Origin: Candidatus Cloacimonadota bacterium
Lineage (GTDB): Bacteria > Cloacimonadota > Cloacimonadia > JGIOTU-2
DNA: 50,867 bases
Assembly: GCA_030613025.1 (NCBI GenBank)
Contig: JAUWMT010000017.1
Coordinates: 1 to 50,867, forward strand
Direction: 5' to 3'
In this document: one piece after another, positions 43,753-50,867 of the stretch
Layout of the letters: every line of letters starts with the position of its first letter
Numbering within the stretch: position 1 is the first letter of the stretch
Notes under the pieces: generated by a model
What the model saw: only the letters and a program-made list of their open reading frames with translations
What the model was told of the DNA's origin: nothing
Database searches by the model: none
Translations under genes and position numbers: made by a program

Positions 43753-44619
43753 ATGGAAAAAATTTTAAGCGGAAAACCAGTCGCAAAAGCTATTTATCAG
43801 GAACTTAAGGGAAAAGTAGCTATCCTATATGATAAAGGAATAATTCCAAAACTCTGTGTCTTCAAGGTAGGAAGCGATCCTGCATCAGAATATTATGTTC
43901 AGAGTATTCAGAAACGGGCAAAGAAAATAGGAGTGTTCGTTGATGTGGCATTCTACGAAAACACTGCACCTCAAGAAGAACTCATTGATGGGATCCGGAA
44001 AGCGAATAAGAATCCTAAGATTCATGGCATCATGCTGCAACTGCCCTTACCGGAGCAATATGACCAAAACGAGGTCATCCTTCAAATCGATCCACACAAG
44101 GATATCGATGGTCTTAATCCCGTAAATGCCGGCAAACTGATCTTAGGTCAGAAATGTTTTGTGCCTTGTACCCCATCTGCTGTTATGGAGTTGCTCCATT
44201 ATTATCAAATTCCTACTGAGGGAGCACGTGTCGTTATCATTGGTAGAAGTACAATTGTGGGACTTCCCCTGTTTAATCTTCTTGTTCAAAAGAAAGCCGG
44301 CGCAAATGCCACAGTGACTTTGTGTCACTCACGATCAAAAAATATTCATGAAATTTCGAAAGAAGCGGATATTCTTATTGTCGCAATTGGAAAACCAAAA
44401 TTTGTTGATCATACATATATTTCGAGTAAATCAGTCGTTATTGATATCGGTATTAATGAGATCTATGATACTGATGCAAAAACGAACATTTTCGTTGGTG
44501 ATGTATTTTATCAGGACGTGTTTTCAATGGTTCAAGCGGTCACTCCTGTACCTGGAGGCATAGGTGCGATCACTACAGCTTCACTGCTGAAGAATGTAGT
44601 TGAAGCGAGCCGGAGTTGA
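43753..44619 (+). CDS. folD: bifunctional methylenetetrahydrofolate dehydrogenase/cyclohydrolase
   Basis: 288-residue FolD, which interconverts methylene-, methenyl- and formyl-tetrahydrofolate. Motifs are GSDPASEYYVQSIQKRAKK (with the catalytic Lys), GIMLQLPLPEQYD, DIDGLNPVNAGKL, the dinucleotide site GRSTIVGLPLFNLL and the end motif TPVPGGIGAITTASLL. The length is normal. It follows ymdB by 9 bp. Confidence 0.97.
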   Translation: MEKILSGKPVAKAIYQELKGKVAILYDKGIIPKLCVFKVGSDPASEYYVQSIQKRAKKIGVFVDVAFYENTAPQEELIDGIRKANKNPKIHGIMLQLPLPEQYDQNEVILQIDPHKDIDGLNPVNAGKLILGQKCFVPCTPSAVMELLHYYQIPTEGARVVIIGRSTIVGLPLFNLLVQKKAGANATVTLCHSRSKNIHEISKEADILIVAIGKPKFVDHTYISSKSVVIDIGINEIYDTDAKTNIFVGDVFYQDVFSMVQAVTPVPGGIGAITTASLLKNVVEASRS

Positions 44620-44721
44620 GGTTAAAGGGCGCGAAAGTGAAAAATATTTCAAAAATGAATTTTTTTATTGACTTATAAATATTCACTAAAGATTTTTTGT
44701 TCATAGACGGGAGGTTTATAG

Positions 44722-47217
44722 ATGTTAAAGAATAGGTATCTATTAATTTTAGTAGTTTTATTGCTAGTTGCAGTTTTAGCGGTTCTAAGCTGCGGTAGAA
44801 AGGGCTCGTTAAATCTTAATGTTGCTCCGTATATTGAAATCTCGGATTATAGCGGAATTGCTCGGCCTGACACTGTCTTGACTGACTCTGCTATGTCCCA
44901 TATGATTGGGAATCTCATTAATCCCGATGTTTACGATTCACTTTTTTTTCAAGAAATATATTGGAGAGCTTGGGATGTTGATGGTGTAGTGAAATCCTTT
45001 GCATACCGAATTGGAACTTGGGACAGCTTAAGTGAAAACTGGCATTATGACAAATCCTATGGCGTTCGTGTGAATGAAGATGGATGGATTTTACACCTGC
45101 AACCCAATGGTGAATATGGTATTTGGACTCCATTGAAACAACGATTCCCCAAAACCGCAGTATATTTCACTGCAACAGATACTTCCGATTATAAGAGAAA
45201 TTTCGGCAAGTTTGAAGTGAAATGTAAGGATAACTACGGAGAAGAATCAGAACTAGCTGCACGTTATTTCTGTAGTTGGTCCGATATTCCGGGAACAAGT
45301 GTCCAAACCTCGCAAGGTAGTATTGATTCATTAAGAGTTGGTTCTGCAATACTTTTCAAATTAAAAGTTCTTGAAGATAATGATCCATTCGGTCACGGTT
45401 CTGAAGCGGCGTATTTTACATATCGCTTTAAATACTACCGAACTACAGGAACTGATACTTTGAGAGTTGCTCCGTTGGGCGCAGTGCTGGACAGTACAGA
45501 ATGGTACTCCACAGAGGGTTATCCTAAAAGAGACGAAATGCTTCTCATGGCAGAGTATCACGACGGGAATCCCTTTGGAAAACCAACCCTGAAAATAAAT
45601 GAAAAATTCGCTGACGGAACCTATGAAGTAACAGAAATTCAAGTGAAAGCAGTGGACAAAGCAGGTATCGTTGATCCTGAATATGCCCGTATGATTTTCT
45701 TTGTTCGAGGATACTTCCATCCCGATACTGCACCATTTATGGCACAGTGGGCAGATTATCTTCCTGATTTCTTAAAGAATAGCTCGCTGAACATCCTACC
45801 GCACATTTTTGTCATCAGTGATTATACTTGGTTGAATTATTTATGTGAAAATGAAGATGTTCCCAAACGTGTTATTGAAGGTGAAAATCATTTTGCTAAC
45901 CAATTCTATATGTCGAAAGATACTACCTTGACAGCAATTTGGTCTGATAATGTAGAAATCTTCATGAAATGGGAATATCTTGGGGAATTTGAATACAGCA
46001 CTGAGCGTGGAAGAATCGCAGCAAATCATACATATTTCTACGATGCGAACCTTGATGATTACGTCCAGTATTTTTGTGATGTGGAATATATGGACATTCA
46101 ACTAAATGGAGGTACTAATGGATTACCTCCAGTTGGTACAGTTATCACAGATACTGATACTGGTGAAGAATGGATGCGTTTGCCGATCTATGAAGAGCAA
46201 AATTGCAAACTATTTGACTTGCAAACTGGAGAGCATATTTTCAGAGTTCGTTCCGTTGACTTCCAGGGAGCAGTTGACCCAACTCCTGCAGAACTCACCT
46301 TCAATTTATGTGCGCCAATTTTAGCTGATGAAAAAGAAGGTGTATTGATCGTTGATGATACTCAAAACCAGATAATCTTCGCAGTTGAAGATTCTGTTAA
46401 TCAATTTTATCAAAATCTAACTGAACATTGCACAGAAACCAAGGAGTGGTATGATTTACGCGACGCAAGTTTGACATCGATCTATGCCTTGAACAAAGAG
46501 CTAAGAAATGATGATATGGCTCCGAGTTTTGCTCCTTCTGATATTCAGCAATACAAGATGATTATCTGGTATGCCAATGATCCTAAGAGCTTCTATAGTG
46601 ATGTAACAAAAGTTCATCTGGTTCAACATTATGATCTTATGCGTTATTATATGATATCCGGTGGTTCCCTATTCTTTACAGGAACTGCTAAAATTTCCGA
46701 TCCTGTTGTTCCAACGACCAGAGATTTCCTTCAGTTATATGGAGGACTTGCAGATACACTTTCAGCTCTGACTCAAGAACTGGATACTAATAACTGGCTC
46801 TGGGGTAACCCAAATATTACAAACTCAATGTTTGTAGGAGCTACAGGTTTAGGGGATTTCATTGAATTTGATCAATTTGATGTTAAAATGAAATTAATTT
46901 GTTGGGCGGACATTAATCCCATTTTCCCAGATACTGTATATTTCCCACAATACTTTCCTTATACTATTCCTTTAGGTAAAATTAGTAATGTCACATTCCT
47001 CAATGTTGAAAATGCGGAAACAATATTCACAAGTGTGATAGACACTATGAGTATTCATCAGCAGTTTGTAGATGCACCTGTCGGAACGAAGTACACCCAT
47101 GAAACAGCAGAGAAACCGGTTTACTTACTCGGATTTCCTCTCTACTACATGATGCCGGATGATTCTAAGACTTTTATTGATATCATCTTTGACGAAGTGG
47201 GCGTTGCTTATAATTAG
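44722..47217 (+). CDS. large hypothetical lipoprotein
   Basis: 831-residue lipoprotein. The signal peptide ends in a lipobox (AVLAVLSCGRKG; Cys near residue 24). The N-terminal half has WRAWDVDGVVKSFAYRIG-like segments suggestive of Ig-like or FlgD-like beta domains. Residues about 540-650 begin EGVLIVDDTQNQII and continue to MIIWYANDPKSF and YYMISGGSLFFTG, resembling an inactive glutamine-amidotransferase-like fold seen in large FCB surface proteins (inference). GGGAGG is upstream and a strong terminator follows. Function unknown; likely cell surface. Confidence 0.8.
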   Translation: MLKNRYLLILVVLLLVAVLAVLSCGRKGSLNLNVAPYIEISDYSGIARPDTVLTDSAMSHMIGNLINPDVYDSLFFQEIYWRAWDVDGVVKSFAYRIGTWDSLSENWHYDKSYGVRVNEDGWILHLQPNGEYGIWTPLKQRFPKTAVYFTATDTSDYKRNFGKFEVKCKDNYGEESELAARYFCSWSDIPGTSVQTSQGSIDSLRVGSAILFKLKVLEDNDPFGHGSEAAYFTYRFKYYRTTGTDTLRVAPLGAVLDSTEWYSTEGYPKRDEMLLMAEYHDGNPFGKPTLKINEKFADGTYEVTEIQVKAVDKAGIVDPEYARMIFFVRGYFHPDTAPFMAQWADYLPDFLKNSSLNILPHIFVISDYTWLNYLCENEDVPKRVIEGENHFANQFYMSKDTTLTAIWSDNVEIFMKWEYLGEFEYSTERGRIAANHTYFYDANLDDYVQYFCDVEYMDIQLNGGTNGLPPVGTVITDTDTGEEWMRLPIYEEQNCKLFDLQTGEHIFRVRSVDFQGAVDPTPAELTFNLCAPILADEKEGVLIVDDTQNQIIFAVEDSVNQFYQNLTEHCTETKEWYDLRDASLTSIYALNKELRNDDMAPSFAPSDIQQYKMIIWYANDPKSFYSDVTKVHLVQHYDLMRYYMISGGSLFFTGTAKISDPVVPTTRDFLQLYGGLADTLSALTQELDTNNWLWGNPNITNSMFVGATGLGDFIEFDQFDVKMKLICWADINPIFPDTVYFPQYFPYTIPLGKISNVTFLNVENAETIFTSVIDTMSIHQQFVDAPVGTKYTHETAEKPVYLLGFPLYYMMPDDSKTFIDIIFDEVGVAYN

Positions 47218-47241
47218 TTAAATTTTACTATAGTAAATAAA

Positions 47242-47275
47242 AAGGCGAAATCGTAATGATCTCGCCTTATTTTTT
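47242..47275. terminator. bidirectional intrinsic terminator
   Basis: Stem AAGGCGA (47242-47248) and TCGCCTT (47262-47268), extended inside by ATC/GAT, followed by a T-run (TATTTTTTG). An A-run on the other side allows use by both the lipoprotein gene and the convergent LPP20-type gene. Confidence 0.85.
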
Positions 47276-47288
47276 GTTAAGAATTCAG

Positions 47289-48317
47289 TTAAGATAAATA
47301 CTTATCAGCAAAGAACTTGAAGAAATCCTTCTGAATGGTTTTCTTTACTGATCGGAGGGCACGGTTTTGTGCTTCAGTCAGATTAAGATGTCCTTCACGA
47401 TCACTCTTTGTATAGAGCACTGCCTCTGCGTTGCTGATCTTATCAATAATTGTAATAGTGAGTTCCCAGCGAACGAATTCTTCATCCCTTTCAAGATCGA
47501 TCTGCGAAATTGCCAGCGAGCTCTCGATCCTGAAATCAATATAATCCGCATCTGATGCTGTGGCATACACAGTAAAACCAAAGTTGTTGAACACCTCTTT
47601 AAGATAGTCTTCAAGATAATCTTTATAGTCCCCTGAACCTATCACCACCACATGGATAGTTTTTGCAAAAGTGTTTCTTTCTGCTGCAAGCTTCTCGAGC
47701 GGTTGTTTGAGTTGGACGCCGGCATTTGACGGAGAAATAATTCGAAGCTGTGCATTCAAAATTTCATTTTGTTCTGCAAGTTCGATTGCTTCGCTGAGAT
47801 ATTTCAATTTGTCGAGTTTGGAATAGCTGCGTTCGTATTGGGAATAAAATTGCTCGATCTTCTGTGTGTTTTGAATGATCTCATTATGATAAATATCCTC
47901 GGTTTCACTTCTGTTGAGATAGGCAATGACATAGTATTCACCGCTGTTCGGATCAAAATAGGAATCACCGATCTTCACATTTTTCAAAGTTTGTTCACTC
48001 TGTATCTGAGTAAGATTCCTCATTTTTTCTTCGGCAGTAAGTGAAGTTTTGTCTCCTACAGTGGTTTCTTCAAATTTCTGAGTAAGTGTTTCGTCGGATT
48101 TGATTTCTGCCTGAAATATCTTTGAGAGATTGGAGTAGGCATCTTTTTCTGCCGATTTTTTTGTGTCTCCGGAACCGACTGCAGAAAGGTAGTAGGCGTC
48201 TTTATATTCTGATTGAGGGTTCATGATCCATTTTGGTGCTTTGTTCTTTTTTGCTGTGACCATCGACGGTGCACAGGACATAAAGATCATTATGAATAAT
48301 AAAATAAATTTTCTCAT
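47289..48317 (-). CDS. LPP20-family lipoprotein
   Basis: 342-residue lipoprotein with a signal peptide and lipobox (FIMIFMSCAP). The LPP20-like part covers about 28-150: APKWIMNPQSEYKDAYYLSA, GSGDTKKSAEKDAYSNLSKIF and YYVIAYLNRSETEDIY. A second beta/alpha domain follows (HVVVIGSGDYKDYLEDYLKE). It is the last gene of the LpoB cluster, which suggests a linked envelope function. A good ribosome binding site (AGGAA) precedes the ATG. Confidence 0.87.
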   Translation of the reverse strand: MRKFILLFIMIFMSCAPSMVTAKKNKAPKWIMNPQSEYKDAYYLSAVGSGDTKKSAEKDAYSNLSKIFQAEIKSDETLTQKFEETTVGDKTSLTAEEKMRNLTQIQSEQTLKNVKIGDSYFDPNSGEYYVIAYLNRSETEDIYHNEIIQNTQKIEQFYSQYERSYSKLDKLKYLSEAIELAEQNEILNAQLRIISPSNAGVQLKQPLEKLAAERNTFAKTIHVVVIGSGDYKDYLEDYLKEVFNNFGFTVYATASDADYIDFRIESSLAISQIDLERDEEFVRWELTITIIDKISNAEAVLYTKSDREGHLNLTEAQNRALRSVKKTIQKDFFKFFADKYLS

Positions 48318-48325
48318 GTTAATTC

Positions 48326-49729
48326 CTAATCTAAATAATGTGATTCAATTATGTTAAGTTGATTTTTGCTGATTTCTTTCTGCTCGGTGAAATCTGAAAA
48401 CAAGAGCGAATTGTTCTGATCAAAATAATTAATCCTTATACTATGAATGCCGGGTTCGACTGCAACATTGCCAATATAAGCCATTGCGGGGAAGAAGCGG
48501 GAAATTCGAAGATCAGCATTTTCAGTAGCATCGACTGCGGCATCTGTTGCAAACATGGCAATTGATCCCAAAAGACCGCCACCAACCTGATTGGCCAATT
48601 CTTGTTTTCCCTGTTCTGCGAGTAATCCTTTTACAATTGTTCGGGTTATTGTTTTCAAATAGATCAGGGGCTCTTTGATCTTATAGGTCACAAAAGCTGC
48701 ATTCTCAAGACTTTCCAGCGGGTACATTTCATACGCAGGTTTATCATCTATCATAACCTCGATCCTGCAAATATCTGTACCTAACTTTTCCATATAGGGA
48801 AGAGGAAATTTGAAATGAAAGCCAGGTCCGATACCTTCCCATTCTATTAAATCAAAAGATTCCAGTTTTTGATAACCACCTTCAGGCAATTCCGATGCAG
48901 TGGCTATGATCAGTTTGTCTTTTTCAGTATGAATCCATAAAGTATTTGTCTTTTTTTCCGGTGAATTGCCAATGAATGTAAGAAAATAAAGTTGAGCTTT
49001 ATCTGTATCTGCGAGATATTTATCGAGTTCCGGCTGTGTGAAATCATAGACAATGGGTTGAAGCTTAAAAGCTTCTTCGATCTCAGCAAGGTCAATTCTG
49101 GCATCATCATATTTGCCATCAGCTTGGTATATGAGCATACTTAGATATCGAGCAAGTGCCGAGTTGTGAAATTTATTATCACCAATTTTGAATTCCTTTT
49201 TCTTGTCCTCGGATTCGTTATATTGTTTTGCGATTTCCTCGTACTTATCTTCAAGAACATTAAGCTTGTTGTTCACCCTTCTGATCTCAACAAAGGCATC
49301 TTCAGGTTTGTTTAGATGTATGTAGTTCAGCGCCTTGAAAATATTCAGATAGAGATCTTCATAATCTTCGCCAAAATAATCCAGTGCATTATCATTAAGC
49401 AAGAGAGATGCAGCAGCTTTTCCGACACTCTTTGTATAAAGGTCTTCAATAGCATATTCTGCTTCTGTAAGAAATTCATTGCTTAGCTCGTAATCTCCGC
49501 AATAGTGGTAGAGCATTCCCATATCGAGATAGAATAATACTTTTTCCTTTTCTTTATAGAATTTGTCCTTTGATTCCTCGATCTGAACCACGCAGGCATC
49601 ATAATCCTGTTGCCGGAGCTTCTCCATCACTCCAACGTATTGACCTTTTGATGTGCGCATGCTTGAACACCCGATGAAGGCAGCGATAAGAAGTGATGTA
49701 ATAAAAATCGAGAGTAATATATTTTTCAT
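48326..49729 (-). CDS. COG3014-family lipoprotein
   Basis: 467-residue lipoprotein with lipobox LLIAAFIGCSSM. The N-terminal half is TPR-like (residues about 25-190, AEYAIEDLYTKSVGKAAASL, then LNIFKALNYIHLNKPEDAFVEIRRVNNK). A beta-rich domain follows. It matches the COG3014 group commonly found between LpoB and LPP20 genes. The frame is open to 49792, but the ATG at 49729 starts the signal peptide and has GGTGA, which overlaps the lpoB stop. Confidence 0.85.
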   Translation of the reverse strand: MKNILLSIFITSLLIAAFIGCSSMRTSKGQYVGVMEKLRQQDYDACVVQIEESKDKFYKEKEKVLFYLDMGMLYHYCGDYELSNEFLTEAEYAIEDLYTKSVGKAAASLLLNDNALDYFGEDYEDLYLNIFKALNYIHLNKPEDAFVEIRRVNNKLNVLEDKYEEIAKQYNESEDKKKEFKIGDNKFHNSALARYLSMLIYQADGKYDDARIDLAEIEEAFKLQPIVYDFTQPELDKYLADTDKAQLYFLTFIGNSPEKKTNTLWIHTEKDKLIIATASELPEGGYQKLESFDLIEWEGIGPGFHFKFPLPYMEKLGTDICRIEVMIDDKPAYEMYPLESLENAAFVTYKIKEPLIYLKTITRTIVKGLLAEQGKQELANQVGGGLLGSIAMFATDAAVDATENADLRISRFFPAMAYIGNVAVEPGIHSIRINYFDQNNSLLFSDFTEQKEISKNQLNIIESHYLD

Positions 49730-49734
49730 TATTG

Positions 49735-50337
49735 TCACCATTTTAGTTTGGATTGTGCTACGAATTTTTTGATCTTCTTTGAGCCCATCCATACGATCTC
49801 ATTTGTTTCCAGATTTACAAGGTTCATATCTGCCTGGTAATACACCACTTTTTTTCCGTCAACTGCGTCTTCGATAGAAGATAGAGTACCTTGAAGCATA
49901 AAGTCTGCACCAAGCTCCTGAGCTAATCTCTTTGAGGTTTCTTCGGATGCCTGGCTTTGCTGATCAAGACGCTCGTCCCGGATCTCGTCACGCTGTTTTT
50001 TAGCAGCTACAAAACGCACTTTACCGGAATTGACAAGTTCTCTTTCAATATCTGTGGCAAAGGTTTCTGTGTTGATATGCTCGCTTGTCTTATTGCCGAT
50101 AGTGCCGACTATGACAATAGGTTTTTCCTCATTGTCACCCATCCAGTTGAAAAGCCAGTTCGCATCAAGCACGTCATCAACGATCTTTTCGGAGACCATA
50201 CGCGCGTCTGCATCATTCCAGCGACCGCTCAGATCGATCGTTGTATCCACACCTACGCGTGATACCTGCTTTGTGGGACCTCCACACGAAATGATGAGTA
50301 AAAGAACTGCGATAAGTAAAACACTCTTTTTTAACAT
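49735..50337 (-). CDS. lpoB: penicillin-binding protein activator LpoB-like lipoprotein
   Basis: 200-residue outer-membrane lipoprotein (lipobox LLIISCGGP). The LpoB fold is indicated by DLSGRWNDADARMVSEKIVDD, IVIVGTIGNKTSEHINTETF and LAQELGADFMLQGTLSSIED, quoted in part. In E. coli, LpoB stimulates the peptidoglycan synthase PBP1B. ATG at 50337 has AGGAGG upstream, better than the ATG at 50367. First gene of the three-gene cluster. Confidence 0.9.
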   Translation of the reverse strand: MLKKSVLLIAVLLLIISCGGPTKQVSRVGVDTTIDLSGRWNDADARMVSEKIVDDVLDANWLFNWMGDNEEKPIVIVGTIGNKTSEHINTETFATDIERELVNSGKVRFVAAKKQRDEIRDERLDQQSQASEETSKRLAQELGADFMLQGTLSSIEDAVDGKKVVYYQADMNLVNLETNEIVWMGSKKIKKFVAQSKLKW

Positions 50338-50577
50338 TGTATCCTCCTGATAATATTTCATGAACAATTTATTAATTTTTTAAAAAATTTTTGTCAACTA
50401 AAGATTGAAATATGATCCAGATATTTTTATAAGTACCTATATCTTGAGGTTACTTTAAAAGGTTTTTGATTAGAAATATGTAAAAAAAAATTTCGAATAC
50501 TTGGAAATTGTAAACCGATCCCAGTTAAATGAATATGGATTTCACGGGATAAATGAATCGGTTGATATTCACTACTG
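50338..50577. other. AT-rich spacer upstream of lpoB
   Basis: No gene is visible. It should hold the lpoB promoter on the minus strand, but I cannot place it. ATTTCACGGGATAAATGAAT at 50538-50557 resembles the palindrome arm inserted in copy 1 of the dispersed repeat (near 3770). Confidence 0.4.
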
Positions 50578-50719
50578 ATAAGTCAATAGTTAAATGACGT
50601 AAATTGAATTTTAACAAAGTTTGAAACCTCATCCTAACCTTCTCCTATCTGAGGAGAAGGCAATATAAGGAATGTCAAAATTCAATTACCATTTCCAATC
50701 GAAGCTTGACATGACACTA
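50578..50719. repeat. dispersed MITE-like repeat, copy 2
   Basis: A 142-bp stretch matching 3689-3871 without the 40-bp palindromic insertion. It keeps the internal inverted repeats AATTGAATTTT/AAAATTCAATT and the CCTTCTCCT/AGGAGAAGG hairpin. It ends 12 bp before the insertion sequence. Confidence 0.85.
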
Positions 50720-50731
50720 GCTTCTAATTAA

Positions 50732-50867
50732 GGGGCTGTCCCATAACCTCAATAATATTTACAATAAATATGGTATTAGTTATCTTTAGCACATGATAAA
50801 ATTTAGAGCTTACAGTCAGGATCAGGGATTGGCGTTGCCACCCTATTTGGATGAGTTAATAGAAAAG
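50732..50867 (+). mobile_element. left end of an insertion sequence (IS1182/IS5-like)
   Basis: GGGGCTGTCCCATAACCT at 50732 resembles the terminal inverted repeats of IS1182-type elements. A transposase ORF starts 61 bp inside. Only the left end lies in the window, so the other end and target duplication cannot be seen. Confidence 0.6.
50793..50867 (+). CDS. transposase, 5' part only
   Basis: 25 codons open to the end of the window: MIKFRAYSQDQGLALPPYLD and five more residues. This matches the start of IS1182-type DDE transposases, which begin with a short basic segment followed by Q-x-x-L-L-P-P-x-L-x-E-L-I. The catalytic domain lies beyond the window. Confidence 0.65.
   Translation, partial: MIKFRAYSQDQGLALPPYLDELIEK

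Overview
The window is AT-rich DNA from a Gram-negative, LPS-making bacterium, most likely of the FCB group and plausibly Cloacimonadota. The pointers are lpxB, several lipoboxes, and a type IX secretion (Por-type) C-terminal sorting domain on the protein at 18977-19960. The lineage call is inference; no 16S gene is present.

Layout. 1-4180: a REP-like hairpin cluster, a Cof-type HAD phosphatase, a large exported protein with twelve repeats of a D-x-x-G-x-D-x-Y motif plus HEAT-like repeats, then a 0.5 kb repeat-rich spacer. 4206-6969: tRNA-Arg(CCT) and biotin ligase on the minus strand, diverging from a GtrA protein and a GT39-type membrane glycosyltransferase. 6970-11508: an accessory island with an unknown AT-rich gene, an exported serpin and an AbiE-type type IV toxin-antitoxin pair, bracketed by same-orientation direct repeats. 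11509-17119 (minus): PAP2 phosphatase, queA, a DUF3108 protein and an exonuclease-DinG helicase fusion. 17242-18897 (minus): a compact operon of three unknown membrane proteins, one with a possible GAF-like domain. 18977-28461 (minus): a T9SS-sorted protein, a HAD phosphatase, the phnD-phnC-phnE transporter, an M29 aminopeptidase, a 45-residue zinc ribbon, lysS, and prfB with a classical +1 programmed frameshift. 28490-35651: dGTPase-like protein, cold shock protein, DUF523, YigZ-type protein, a pilin-like protein, a PpiD/SurA-type foldase, a small membrane protein, a DUF374 acyltransferase and lpxB. 35774-44619 (plus): hairpin leader, infC with a non-ATG start, rpmI, rplT, pheS, pheT, a ZapB-like coiled coil, zapA, a candidate 6S RNA, rny, ymdB and folD. 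44722-50337: a large lipoprotein, then (minus) the LpoB / COG3014 / LPP20 lipoprotein cluster. 50578-50867: a second copy of the 3.7 kb repeat and the left end of an insertion sequence.

Functional picture. Most of the window is chromosomal housekeeping: translation (pheST, lysS, prfB, infC, rpmI, rplT, queA, tRNA-Arg), RNA decay (rny), division (zapA), envelope biogenesis (lpxB, ppiD, lpoB) and folate (folD). The variable parts are the 7-11.5 kb island, the three-gene membrane operon, the giant repeat protein and a rich set of short dispersed intergenic elements, some nested inside one another.
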